In this document: one piece after another, positions 18,101-26,204 of the stretch
How positions within the stretch are numbered: the first letter of the stretch is position 1
How the letters are laid out: every line of letters begins with the position of its first letter
Assembly (NCBI GenBank): GCA_907163375.1
Contig: CAJQUW010008928.1
Coordinates: 372,001 to 436,000 of the forward strand
Reading direction: 5' to 3'
Length of the DNA: 64,000 nt
From: Prostheceraeus crozeri
Lineage: Eukaryota; Platyhelminthes; Polycladida; Euryleptidae
Program-made: the position numbers and the translations under genes
The notes under the pieces: model-generated
Databases searched by the model: none
Seen by the model: only the letters and a program-made list of their open reading frames with translations
What the model was told of the DNA's origin: nothing

Positions 18101-19166
18101 TGTTACTATCACAACCTTCAAAGTTTAGTTCATCCTCCCACTGTCTATAGCTATAGGTATGATTTCGATTCGCGTTGATATCATTATAGTGAAGGATGGA
18201 TAGGACTGCATATTTGAAACACTGTGATTTACAATCGACATTGATGACAGCTTTCTTATTATACAACGTTTTTGGTAGTTTAAATGTACCTCGAGCTGCA
18301 TGACTTTCTAATAGTGAAATTTTGAATATGGCTGAGTCCACACCATCAAAAATGAGAGCGCTGTCGCGTTGATTGAATTTATCTACATTTGATTTTAAAC
18401 ATTGAATGTGAAAATTTAGCCAAGACTCGCAGTCTACAACTTCGGTTGCGGAAGAGGAAGGAACATGAAACTGTATTCTCTCCGTCACTTGACCCGTTTG
18501 AAAATCTATCTTAATATATTTTAGTTTAAAGTAGATGAGCGCCTTCATTCTAAAATTGTCTAAATTGTTGAGGAGCGATTCGATAATGTTTGAATTTTGA
18601 AGGAGCCACTCAGGAAAATCTACTATTTGAGTATTGGACTCCATGCAGTAGTCGCGTACTAAATTATTATGTGAAACATTAATGAGGGAGATGGTAGAGG
18701 TACCGTTGGTGTAGCGATCATTTGCATGCGTGTGTTGAAGTCTGTGCGAAGATCGCTGAAAGTGACTATCAAAAGAAAGAGGGCACAAATCGCAAGGAAA
18801 GGAGATGTCATCATCAGAATGAACTTCACCTCCGGAGATTGACGCCGCTTTGCGTTGACACACACGTTGTTTGATGTGTCGAAGGAGACTGTGCTTCCTT
18901 GTAAACATATGTCCGCAGTCGGCACATTCCCACTCGTTGCCTTGTCGCGAGAGTCCTGAGCTGGAACTCACATCACCTGAAAGAGAAATCATTCTTTCAT
19001 CTCTGTTCAAGTCTCAGTGTATTGTTACAACCTACCTTGACTCAACAACTCTAAACTTTCCTCGAGAAGGGAGGGTGTTGGTGATGAAGTTGATGCCTGA
19101 AATTGAGGAAGATGCTATTAGCCACACGTTTGAGGGAGATGAGTGAAGAAATTTTCAACTTACCAT
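15194..19166 (-). pseudogene. POLB: Protein-primed family B DNA polymerase, broken
   Basis: Minus-strand gene read from about 19166 to 15194. A lone ATG followed by GTAAGTTG, a short second exon (19096-19036) and a third exon from 18976 form the start. C2H2-type fingers follow (ECADCGHMFTRKHSLLRH; CDLCPLSF; CDRCIRSFWSKDKF), with a CPKCHKTF...DHDHITG...CSKCNF block like endonuclease VII zinc sites. Exonuclease motifs are YADIECYI, HNFKGYDSHML and YLELDVILLADVF. Polymerase motifs are YYDQNNLYGSSL (A), NNSLFGKTMEDVRKR (B) and GGDTDSFFLG (C). Such polymerases copy linear genomes from a protein primer. Broken, with about two breaks. Confidence 0.95.
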
Positions 19167-19169
19167 TTC

Positions 19170-19443
19170 AACGAAATTATGTTTAAGCTTGATACTTCAA
19201 CAAGATAGAGACTTCACTCAAATATTACGTCTCAAATTTGGAATTCACTTGTACGCCTCAAATAATAACAGAATTCGCTAGACAACAGTTCACTTATGCG
19301 TCTCAAAGACAGAGTGAAATGACACGAATGTCACTTTACATATATACTTTCATATTCATCATTCATTGGCTGTTCATTCTGATTGGTTGCTTGTTGATAC
19401 TTAAGAATTAGAAAACATTTCAAAGTTATTATTCACAGTCAAC
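19170..19443. promoter_or_regulatory. Divergent promoter, polymerase (-) and small gene (+)
   Basis: Between the polymerase leader ATG and the plus-strand ATG at 19444. It contains GTATATATGTAAAG on the minus strand (around 19340) as a TATA element and two ATTGG/CCAAT boxes (around 19364-19386). Motifs of the form ACGTCTCAAA and GCGTCTCAAA repeat at about 19228 and 19299 and could be regulatory. Confidence 0.5.
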
Positions 19444-19839
19444 ATGACAAGCCCTCCGACAACACCAAACACAAAATTCTCTTCTCCATCCTCAACACCA
19501 AACGCTCCAACGAAGGTAGAGAAGGTGTTATTACCAGCGGACAACGAAGAGAGTGTATGTGAGAAGGAGTGTCCCGACTTAACAGGCGTGAGGTGGAAGT
19601 ATCTCCAGTACGATACTGACGATGTGATGGAGATCACCAGCACGAAATTCCTCCACCAATTATGGGAGTGGTACACCCCTAACTCCCAGCCACGAACTAT
19701 GGAGGAGTGGGAGTATATTGATAAAGTGAGGCTCGCAGTGGAAGAACGATTAAAGCAACTGAACTGTTTTTGCTATCTATGTGAAGCCAGACTCTGGGAC
19801 GATATTGACGATGAAGACCTTTTGAAATACATGCCATAA
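19444..19839 (+). CDS. Small acidic protein of unknown function
   Basis: 131 aa. The N-terminal 30 residues are Ser/Thr/Pro-rich and disordered. The rest is compact and acidic with RWKYLQYDTDDVME, LHQLWEWYTP, and a C-terminal NCFCYLCEARLWDD in which three cysteines lie close together. AATAAA at 19838-19843 overlaps the stop. It is transcribed away from the polymerase gene across a short divergent promoter. I do not recognise the family. An accessory or host-interaction role is possible but unsupported. Confidence 0.55.
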   Translation: MTSPPTTPNTKFSSPSSTPNAPTKVEKVLLPADNEESVCEKECPDLTGVRWKYLQYDTDDVMEITSTKFLHQLWEWYTPNSQPRTMEEWEYIDKVRLAVEERLKQLNCFCYLCEARLWDDIDDEDLLKYMP

Positions 19840-19893
19840 TAAATTTTTATTTCATATTATCTTTGCTTTCATACTGACGTAAATTGACGTAAG

Positions 19894-20240
19894 TTGTAAA
19901 TCTTAAAACATTTCATATGGACGATGATGATAGATGAAATAGTGTCAAATAAAATTAAGATAGCTTACACTTCTGATACAGGGATAGCAATCGACTGCGA
20001 TCCATGTGTAAAGAGCTTGTTAGACTACGGATGGGCTTAAGTGGATGATTTAACCATGTATACTTTTTCATTTGGAAATAGTAGCACGCTTAGTCTAACT
20101 TGTAAATCTTAAAACATTTCATATGGACGATGATGATGATAGATGAAATAGTGTCAAATAAAATTAAGATAGCTTACACTTCTGATACAGGGATAGCAAT
20201 CGACTGCGATCCATGTGTAAAGAGCTTGTTAGACTACGGA
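19894..20240. repeat. Direct repeat pair, ~138 bp units
   Basis: Units at 19894-20031 and 20100-20240 are almost identical, differing mainly by one extra GAT in a GATGATGAT run. They contain CATATGGACGATGATG and AGGGATAGCAATCGACTGC. The latter recurs a third time at 21081-21099. No reading frame stands out. The 70 bp between them (20032-20099) holds nothing I recognise. Confidence 0.85.
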
Positions 20241-20580
20241 AGAGAGAAGTGTGTTATGTTGCGTGTGGCGCGTGAGTGTCCTCCCATTTCATTCCATTCA
20301 TCAATTCGTCTCATTGATAGAGACAGGTAGAACTCATGGTTCTCATAACGTGTGCAATGGAAAGTTTTAGGCAACCTTCGACAGTTGGCTAAATGTCGCC
20401 CTGACGCGAATGCATACTACGTTGAGACAGAGGCAATCACTTGCAAACATGACGCAGAGAGGTTTAACAAGATTGACCATTGCCGAATGTCCCTTGCGGT
20501 ATACATAGCTACGGGTTTCACCGCCGCCCTTTACAGGAACGCCCGTCGAAAGGAAGTATTACACCGAACTTCATTTGCAA
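20241..20580. other. Polinton accessory stretch without recognisable gene
   Basis: Sequence between the 138-bp and 141-bp repeats. Short frames exist on both strands but none has convincing composition, promoter or homologue. It may be remains of another small accessory gene. Confidence 0.4.
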
Positions 20581-20733
20581 CGTTCAAGTTGACTGATAGC
20601 AGATTCAACTTAATGATAGTATTCGCCAGTCCGAAGACTGCCCAGGGCAAACCGCGAGGAGGTTCTATCATGTCTTGCCCCATTGTGGCCCTTAAGAGAG
20701 CCGATGGTTCGTTCTCGGGGGGTGTGAATTTGA

Positions 20734-20988
20734 CTATTGGCTGGAATAGTCAATGGGTATGACGGTTAGGTTGTCATAGACCCTATACCGCCGAGGCCGT
20801 ACTGGTGCATCTGGCACCTTTCGGATGCGGGTGGTATTTGGAGTCCACACTTCATCCGTCCAAACGATCCTCTTGATCTTCCCCTTCTTCTCATCCTCCT
20901 CATCCTACTCGTCGAGGATGACGAACTCGGGAATGGCGTTGTCTTCATCGGTGAAGACGGGAATGTTGTCGGCAGATGTCGCTTCCAT
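20734..20988 (-). pseudogene. Small accessory gene, broken
   Basis: Minus-strand coding-like stretch beginning MEATSADNIPVFTDEDNA behind a TATATAAG box at 21036-21030. It contains an acidic run followed by a basic, proline-containing part (KRIVWTDEVWTP, PVRPRRYRVYDNL). About 85 codons. It lies between repeat units 1 and 2. Unknown family. Broken, about one break. Confidence 0.4.
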
Positions 20989-21254
20989 CGTGACTTCAAA
21001 TTGAATGAGAAGCGCTACAATCTTCTGGCTTATATAGGGTTTTCAACAATGAATTGCTCAACAGCGAATCAGAATGCTTCAGGGATAGCAATCGACTGCA
21101 TAATGTTCAAGTTGACTGATAGCAGATTCAACTTAATGATAGTATTCGCCAGTCCGAAGACTGCCCAGGGCAAACCGCGAGGAGGTTCTATCAAATCTTG
21201 CCCCATGGTGGCCCTTAAGAGAGCCGATGGTTCATTCTCGGGAGTAACGTCATC

Positions 21255-21521
21255 TTACACCCTACCAATTCTGCTGAGAGAGTCTTTGACTCTCTCTTTG
21301 GTAGCACTGTCGACTTCCACACTAACTGGTACATGGCTAAAAAGTGGAATGTAGCGCCATTCCGTTGGATTGACAGCAGTTGCTGTCATCGGATTGCCAA
21401 TCCGAGCAAGATTATTAAAAACTCTGTCTTGCTCCTCTAGCCTGACAAACTCCTCAAATAAATTTCGCGGCCTTAACTGCGGTCCGCGAGGAGAGCTGAC
21501 TTGACTGTTCGGCGTCTGCAT
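21255..21521 (-). CDS. Small accessory protein, 88 aa
   Basis: ATG at 21521, about 32 bp downstream of a clear TATATAAA on the minus strand (21560-21553). The protein opens with a Pro/Ser-rich part, then FEEFVRLEEQDRVFNNLARIG and EWRYIPLFSHVPVSVEVD. No family recognised. The TATA box and clean frame support expression. Repeat unit 3 lies immediately upstream and unit 2 immediately downstream. Confidence 0.5.
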   Translation of the reverse strand: MQTPNSQVSSPRGPQLRPRNLFEEFVRLEEQDRVFNNLARIGNPMTATAVNPTEWRYIPLFSHVPVSVEVDSATKERVKDSLSRIGRV

Positions 21522-21817
21522 GATTGAAATGAAATGAAATGAGAGGCAGTGGTTTATATACCCCTCTAACGCGACGCAACGTTCAAGTTGACTGATAGCA
21601 GATTCAACTTAATGATAGTATTCGCCAGTCCGAAGACTGCCCAGGGCAAACCGCGTGGAGGTTCTATCATGTCTTGCCCCATGGTGGCCCTTAAGAGAGC
21701 CGATGGTTCGTTCTCGGGAGTGAATTGATGGGGTGGTGAAGGCGGGCAAAGATCTGCAATGAAAATGATATGTATTAGAATAGGATATACTATCTTATTT
21801 GCTTTTCACTTACCAAG

Positions 21818-22531
21818 TTAGTCATCCTTTGGCAGTCTCGCGCGTTTCCGAATCGAAAATTTGTGGAGATGGCCGCGCATTCGTAGGCTGGCGTGGAGGC
21901 ATTTTTTCGTTGGATGGCCATTATAACATATTATTGACTTGTCCAGATTTTGATTCACGAGTACTTCGCCGGCCAAATGATTATCACGAATAGGGATGTG
22001 AAACTCAAACAAACGATCCTCATTCACACGTTCCCACTCATCCCTCATGCGCTCCAACTTCTCATACGCCTGCCTCTCATCACCCCGCCGAGCCACAGTC
22101 CTCTCCAACTCAACATTCCTCGCTCTCAACACACTCATCTCCTTCATCATCTCCTCAAACTTCGCTTCTGCATCTCTCATTCTTCTCTCAGCAGCACTCG
22201 CCCTCTTCTCACACTCATCATTCTTCTCTTCCAACTCTCGCGTCTTTTTCTTCAAATCAGTCACACTACGCCTCATTCTAATATTTTCATCCGCTACCTC
22301 CTTCGACTTCAGTTCCTTCTTTTTCAACTCATCCAACTCCTTCACAACTTCATCCTTCACTTTCTTCAAACTCTCATACTTATTAACCAACAAATCATGC
22401 GCCATCTGCTGCGAAACATGCCTCTTCTCTTCATCCTTCAACCACCTCGCCGACTGCACACGAATCCCACCACTCTTCACTTTTGGGGAAGATGAGCTCT
22501 TCGGGGGGTCGGTGATGACGATGTTTGACAC
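21818..22531 (-). CDS. Coiled-coil accessory protein
   Basis: 237 aa. Residues about 30-170 are a near-continuous heptad-rich coiled coil (Lys/Glu/Arg/Leu), e.g. ELDELKKKELKSKEV and RELEEKNDECEKRASAAER. The C-terminal 60 residues are different, basic and His/Asn-containing (KKCLHASLRMRGHLHKFS). Its ATG follows the preceding stop by 9 bp, so the two are probably expressed together. Just past the stop a GTAAGT donor and a TTTCATTGCAG acceptor (minus strand, about 21813-21752) suggest a 3'-UTR intron that would carry transcripts into repeat unit 3. Structural or scaffold role is a guess. Confidence 0.6.
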   Translation of the reverse strand: MSNIVITDPPKSSSSPKVKSGGIRVQSARWLKDEEKRHVSQQMAHDLLVNKYESLKKVKDEVVKELDELKKKELKSKEVADENIRMRRSVTDLKKKTRELEEKNDECEKRASAAERRMRDAEAKFEEMMKEMSVLRARNVELERTVARRGDERQAYEKLERMRDEWERVNEDRLFEFHIPIRDNHLAGEVLVNQNLDKSIICYNGHPTKKCLHASLRMRGHLHKFSIRKRARLPKDD

Positions 22532-22540
22532 CTCCGACGA

Positions 22541-22972
22541 CTAAGAGTTCAACTTCCTCACACGCTTCCTCACACGCTCCCTATCTAAATCCACATCAAT
22601 CACACGCTCAATCTCACCCTCCAACGACGCAACCGCTCTCGCCAACTCATCATTCTCAACAACATTCTCAACAACATTCTCAGCCTTACCCTCTCGCTCG
22701 ATCGCCAACATTCGCTCCCTCTCTTCCACAATCAACTGCGTAAATCTCAAATCAGTCACTAAACCACCACTACAGTCAGCATGCACTCTGTAAAAACGCG
22801 CCTCATCCTCATCACCCTTCAGCACTCTACACTTCACGCACGCAACCCTATTCAAGATAATCATGTAGCCGGTGCCCGCCTTCTTGACATGAGCCTTGGC
22901 GTCCGCACTGCGATTAACTCGCCCACATGAGCACATTTTGATGTGATATTTACGATTTTTGTCGTTAGCCAT
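22541..22972 (-). CDS. Zinc-ribbon-like accessory protein with coiled-coil tail
   Basis: 143 aa. The N-terminal 55 residues hold MCSCGR ... VACVKCRVLKG, a C-x-C ... C-x2-C arrangement with basic surroundings that could bind one zinc. The C-terminal half is acidic to basic and helical (LVTDLRFTQLIVEERERML, ENVVENVVENDELARAV). It is the first gene of a minus-strand pair. Upstream, CTTACAG at 22997-22991 is a plausible acceptor joining a leader exon near 23540. Family not recognised. Confidence 0.6.
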   Translation of the reverse strand: MANDKNRKYHIKMCSCGRVNRSADAKAHVKKAGTGYMIILNRVACVKCRVLKGDEDEARFYRVHADCSGGLVTDLRFTQLIVEERERMLAIEREGKAENVVENVVENDELARAVASLEGEIERVIDVDLDRERVRKRVRKLNS

Positions 22973-23523
22973 GTTAGATTTTATTGTGAACTGTAAGATA
23001 ATGAAATTTGTATAAGTTTGGAATCATGTAGTACAGTCATATTCCTAAAGAGTGTAGTGAGTGGCACTCGATCCCGTCGACAGCCCGAAGGCCTTGTACT
23101 GATCACTAGGGAAGTGAGAGATCTTCCCCGATACCCGCTCTTTACAGCTGAAGACATCATTGTCACTGCCCCGAAGTGGTAACAGGAACGCCGAGTCAAA
23201 GGTAGTGATCAGTAGCTGGGATCTAACCCCTCAAAGCTGCCTTAGACTTAGTTAAATTTCAAATCTGATAGCAGATTTGAACTAAGGATACTTGAAAACC
23301 TTAGTCTATATGTTAAAACTTTGAAAAAACTGAAAATTAAGAATTTTTTAAAAATTCCGCATTTTACTACTCATACTACTTTTAAAAAATTTTATCAGTA
23401 GTAAAGACACTATCAAACTCTATCATACAAACTTTGAAGTAAGAAGATAGCTTGCCTACTTCAAAAGATAGAGTCCTTTGAAACACCCGATATCGGGAGC
23501 TCAGAGCGACGACCGTCGCTTAC
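22973..23523 (-). other. Probable 5'-leader intron of the accessory gene pair
   Basis: About 530 bp without a gene, AT-rich at 23270-23450. On the minus strand CGAG/GTAAGCG at 23524/23523 looks like a donor and CTTACAG/TTCAC at 22991/22990 an acceptor. It contains a hairpin TCAAATCTGATAGCAGATTTGA (23247-23268), related in layout to the hairpin that opens the 141-bp repeats. Confidence 0.5.
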
Positions 23524-23575
23524 CTCGTCTTTCGATGAACTTCTTCAGACTTACGTTGTCGGGGGTTTATATATG
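23524..23575 (-). promoter_or_regulatory. TATA promoter and leader exon of the right-end accessory unit
   Basis: CATATATAAACCCCC on the minus strand (23575-23561), then about 35 bp to a GTAAGCG donor at 23523. The layout (TATA, tiny leader exon, intron) matches the left-arm and polymerase units of the same element. Confidence 0.5.
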
Positions 23576-23885
23576 CTCGGAAGAAAACTTAAAATGGCTC
23601 TATCTCCGAAAGTATTCATCGTAGCGACATGCGGTTTGTTGCAAACGATTCGTCTCATCATTCTCTATGATATGACACCTGAACCATTCTCATATGACCA
23701 CGGGAAGTTGGTCCGTCAGCACATGTCCATGTAACATGCCACAAGTGAAAAAATTCCTAAGTGTGAGAGCTCCAGTGTGGTGAAAATTTTGAAAAATTTA
23801 AAACTTCCGAATTTCGACCTGGGACCGACACCAAAACATTTTTCATCAAATTTCACTGACCTCCCCCCCTCCCCCCTCGTTCAGA
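23576..23885. other. Right subterminal region of the Polinton
   Basis: It includes a diverged, opposite-orientation copy of the terminal-repeat module at about 23753-23860 (CCTAAGTGTGAGAG through CAAATTTCACTGACC). The right end therefore carries three copies of this module and the left end two. No gene seen. Confidence 0.6.
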
Positions 23886-24519
23886 GAAATTTGATGAAAA
23901 ATGTTTTGGTGACGGTCCCAGGTCGAAATTCCACACTTTGGAAAATTTTCAAAATTTTACCCATACAAAGCCACTCTGACACTTAGGATTTTTTCAGGTG
24001 AGCGAGCTCCGACCTAAAATCTTGTAACCGCTCTAACTTTTGAACGACTGGTCCGATTGACTCGCAACAAAAAATGTTGTCGACCAGTTTTTTCTCCTCT
24101 TTCCAATGCAACTCGAACGAACAAAATCCGTTCACTAGAACCAAAGTTAGCAGAGGGGGGGAGGTCAGTGAAATTTGATGAAAAATGTTTTGGTGACGGT
24201 CCCAGGTCGAAATTCCACACTTTGGAAAATTTTCAAAATTTTACCCATACAAAGCCACTCTGACACAGGATTTTTTCAGGTGAGCTACGACAGTCCACCC
24301 CTCCCAACCTGGCCGGCACACCACGGCAACCTGGCCGGCACACCACGCCAACCTAGACACCACATCACCGCGCGCTACACGACGGTCGACCAGAGGGGGG
24401 GGACGTCAGACCCGAAACACCACGGCGGCCGACCACGACACTCTGCCGGTCCAGAGGGGGGGGACGTCAGCGATGGCGGCCATCTTGCGCTATCCAGAAG
24501 TGGAGTTTTACTTACTACT
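23886..24519 (-). repeat. Polinton right terminal inverted repeat
   Basis: About 634 bp, inverted match to 1768-2407, ending ...CTTACTACT directly before the TATTTT target duplicate. By eye the two arms differ at only a few bases plus C-run lengths, which argues for recent insertion. Confidence 0.95.
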
Positions 24520-24525
24520 TATTTT

Positions 24526-24815
24526 GTTAATAATTTTCGCCCTAGAAATTTTGATGTCTATAATCAACGGATATCTAGAAGATATTATTAACATTCATGA
24601 TTGCCCATGTCCATGATAAATAGACTAAAATCTATGTAAAATGTGCTCTGATGTAATTTCAAAAATTATAAATCATTATTCCCTTGAGAAGTCCGTAAAC
24701 GGATGCTACCGGTAGGGATACCTCTTCGTTTTTGATTATTCTTCATTTGGAAACTTTTTTACTTATTAACTTGCCATTTTCGAGTTTTACCTTTTTATTA
24801 TACATATATAGATAT
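24526..24815 (+). other. Unidentified AT-rich sequence, right half
   Basis: Other half of the sequence that the Polinton entered (see 1501-1767). It ends in TATACATATATAGATATAG at the point where the RTE LINE resumes. CCCTTGAGAAGTCCG ... GCTACCGGTAGGG near 24690-24717 is reminiscent of the tail of the Penelope-like elements at 30-32 kb, but the match is loose. Confidence 0.35.
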
Positions 24816-25262
24816 AGATATAAGACAGTTGTGAGACCGATAGCACTATATGCCACGGAATGCTGGGCTACCACTGCTCACGATCGTGCCTTTCATACAA
24901 TGGAGATGAGGAGCTGCGGTGGTCGCTAGGAATTACCTTGAAGGACTACGTAGAGAACGTAGTGGTGCGGCGCCGAATGCAAGTGGCCCCAATTACGGAG
25001 AAGATGACGGAACAGCGGCTAAGATGGTTTGGACATATGGAGTGAGGTTCGGGGGACTCGGTGGCGAGACGTGCGACACAGCTGCTGCTGCCTGGAAGGC
25101 GACCACGCGGCCGGCCTAGGAAACGATGGACCGTTGGAATACGCGAGGATCTGCGCGCGAAGGGCCTGACGAAGGAGGACGCGCTCAACCGACAACATTG
25201 GAGGTGATCAATCCGCGTGGCGGACCCCGCTGAGCGGGACTCTAGCGCCAGGAGAAGAAGAA
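24816..25262 (+). mobile_element. RTE-type LINE, 3' piece
   Basis: Continuation of the LINE at 703-1418: KTVVRPIALYATECWATTAHD, then (frame-shifted) ITLKDYVENVVVRRRMQVAP, ITEKMTEQRLRWFGH, GRRPRGRPRKRW-type text and IRVADPAERDS. It ends in AGGAGAAGAAGAAGATGAG, an RTE-like purine-rich tail. At least two frameshifts and a stop are visible. The split between the two pieces falls inside the conserved stretch K-I-Y-K-T-V-V-R-P. Confidence 0.88.
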
Positions 25263-25640
25263 GATGAGATGTAAGAATGAAGCATCCCTATCCAGCGACA
25301 TGTACATCTGGAAATTACATGACGCCGAAGCAAATTATATCATCCACTGGGATATGATTGCAAACCCATCTCCATATTCTTGTGGAAATCGCTATTGTGA
25401 TCTAGTCGGACTGAGAAATATTACATAGCTAAACATATTGATAAGCAAAAAAGTAAAATCATACCACAGAGCATACATAAGAAAAAAATATCTTTTATCA
25501 TCCGTCAGATAGAATTATATAACATTTTCTATATTATCGAATTCAAATTTTGTAGCTAATATTAATTCCTGTTCATTTGCTTGTGTCTGCAGATCGGTTG
25601 CTTCTGCAATCCGTGGAACTTAAAGTTACGTGAATAAAGG
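25263..25640. other. Host intergenic, nothing recognised
   Basis: AT-rich, stop-dense in all frames. No gene, RNA or repeat seen. Confidence 0.5.
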
Positions 25641-25656
25641 TTAATCCAATAATATC

Positions 25657-25881
25657 TTATGATTTACAAATTAATAAAGCTCTAACTTGAGCACTTTCTA
25701 GGCCATAGACATACTGTTCGACACACTTCAACATATACTCGTATACTTTGTATTTCTTTGAATTAATTTCCGTATATTTCCAATTGGTTTTATCGTTCCT
25801 CTTTCTGTTAATAATGTAGACATATTCATGACGAATGAGCCGAGGTTTATCTTTTGATGTTTTTGTTTCTTGAAACTCCAT
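25657..25881 (-). pseudogene. Degenerate FLYWCH-type zinc-finger frame
   Basis: 74-aa minus-strand frame. TKTSKDKPRLIRHEYVYI then NRKRNDKTNWKYTEINSKK follows the FLYWCH pattern (S-x-x-x-KP-x-L-x-x-x-x-Y-x-Y ... K-x-x-W-x-C-x-x). The cysteine after the invariant tryptophan is replaced by tyrosine (WKY), and a second zinc ligand also appears to be tyrosine (KKYK). FLYWCH domains are common in MULE-like transposons and domesticated derivatives, so this is most likely a transposon remnant. No transposase is seen next to it. Confidence 0.4.
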
Positions 25882-26108
25882 CTTATCAAATTACGGAAGC
25901 AAACTATTGAAAATCGCAAATTATGTTAATAATAATCATACAAATTTTGACTTGAGCATCTATGTATATTATAGATTATTTATGCATGAACAGTTACCGA
26001 CCAAAGTTTATGATAATGTGTTAAACATTCGAAAACCAGATTGAACTCGTGGATATATATATTTTCATAGCATTGCTGCCCAGTTTATTTCAATTACGCA
26101 CAAAAGCA

Positions 26109-26204
26109 TTAACATAGATTTTTTCGGGCAACAATGTAGGACATATTTAGGCGCTTAAGCGCCCTCAAATGTCCTACATTGTTGCCTTAAAAGATCCATG
26201 TTAA
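26109..26204. repeat. 96-bp near-perfect palindrome
   Basis: Arms 26109-26156 and 26157-26204 meet at GGCGCTTAAGCGCC with no spacer. They pair along their whole length with few mismatches (outer TTAACAT/ATGTTAA, inner GCAACAATGTAGGACAT/ATGTCCTACATTGTTGC). It is short for a MITE but looks like a foldback element or hairpin. Confidence 0.9.

Larger units (their letters stand above)
20581..21722. repeat. Three copies of a ~141-bp unit between small genes
   Basis: Units at 20581-20722, 21105-21245 and 21581-21722 run from GTTCAAGTTGACTGATAGC to GTTCTCGGG with very few differences. Each begins with a hairpin (AAGTTGA...TCAACTT). Units 2 and 3 lie just upstream, in minus-strand terms, of TATA boxes (21036-21030 and 21560-21553) that precede short minus-strand genes. 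This suggests a repeated promoter-proximal module. In one plus frame all three stay open, but the changes are amino-acid altering, so coding is not favoured. Confidence 0.85.
1768..24519 (+). mobile_element. Polinton (Maverick), 22.75 kb, largely whole
   Basis: The borders are exact: both ends read AGTAGTAAGTAAAACTCC inward, and the 6 bp outside each end are identical (TATTTT at 1762-1767 and 24520-24525). A 6-bp duplication with 5'-AG termini is the Polinton hallmark. The contents confirm it: protein-primed family B polymerase, integrase with chromodomain, FtsK/HerA-type packaging ATPase, adenain-type protease, double jelly-roll major capsid protein, and minor capsid and penton-like proteins. 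It is longer than the usual 15-20 kb because of an accessory zone at 19.4-23.6 kb. The terminal repeats differ at only a handful of positions by eye, and a close copy sits at 61465, so it is young. It is broken, with about four or five breaks. Confidence 0.97.

Noticed and set aside
20110-20762. Plus-strand protein genes at 20130-20330 and 20352-20762
   Set aside because: They run through the 138-bp and 141-bp repeats, lack promoters, and differences among repeat copies alter residues freely.
21950-22544. Plus-strand Leu/Ser-rich frames opposite the coiled-coil gene
   Set aside because: Antisense shadows of the Lys/Glu-rich coiled-coil coding strand.
23040-23240. Ribosomal or snRNA gene
   Set aside because: GC-richer block with short inverted repeats, but no recognisable rRNA, U-RNA or tRNA landmarks.
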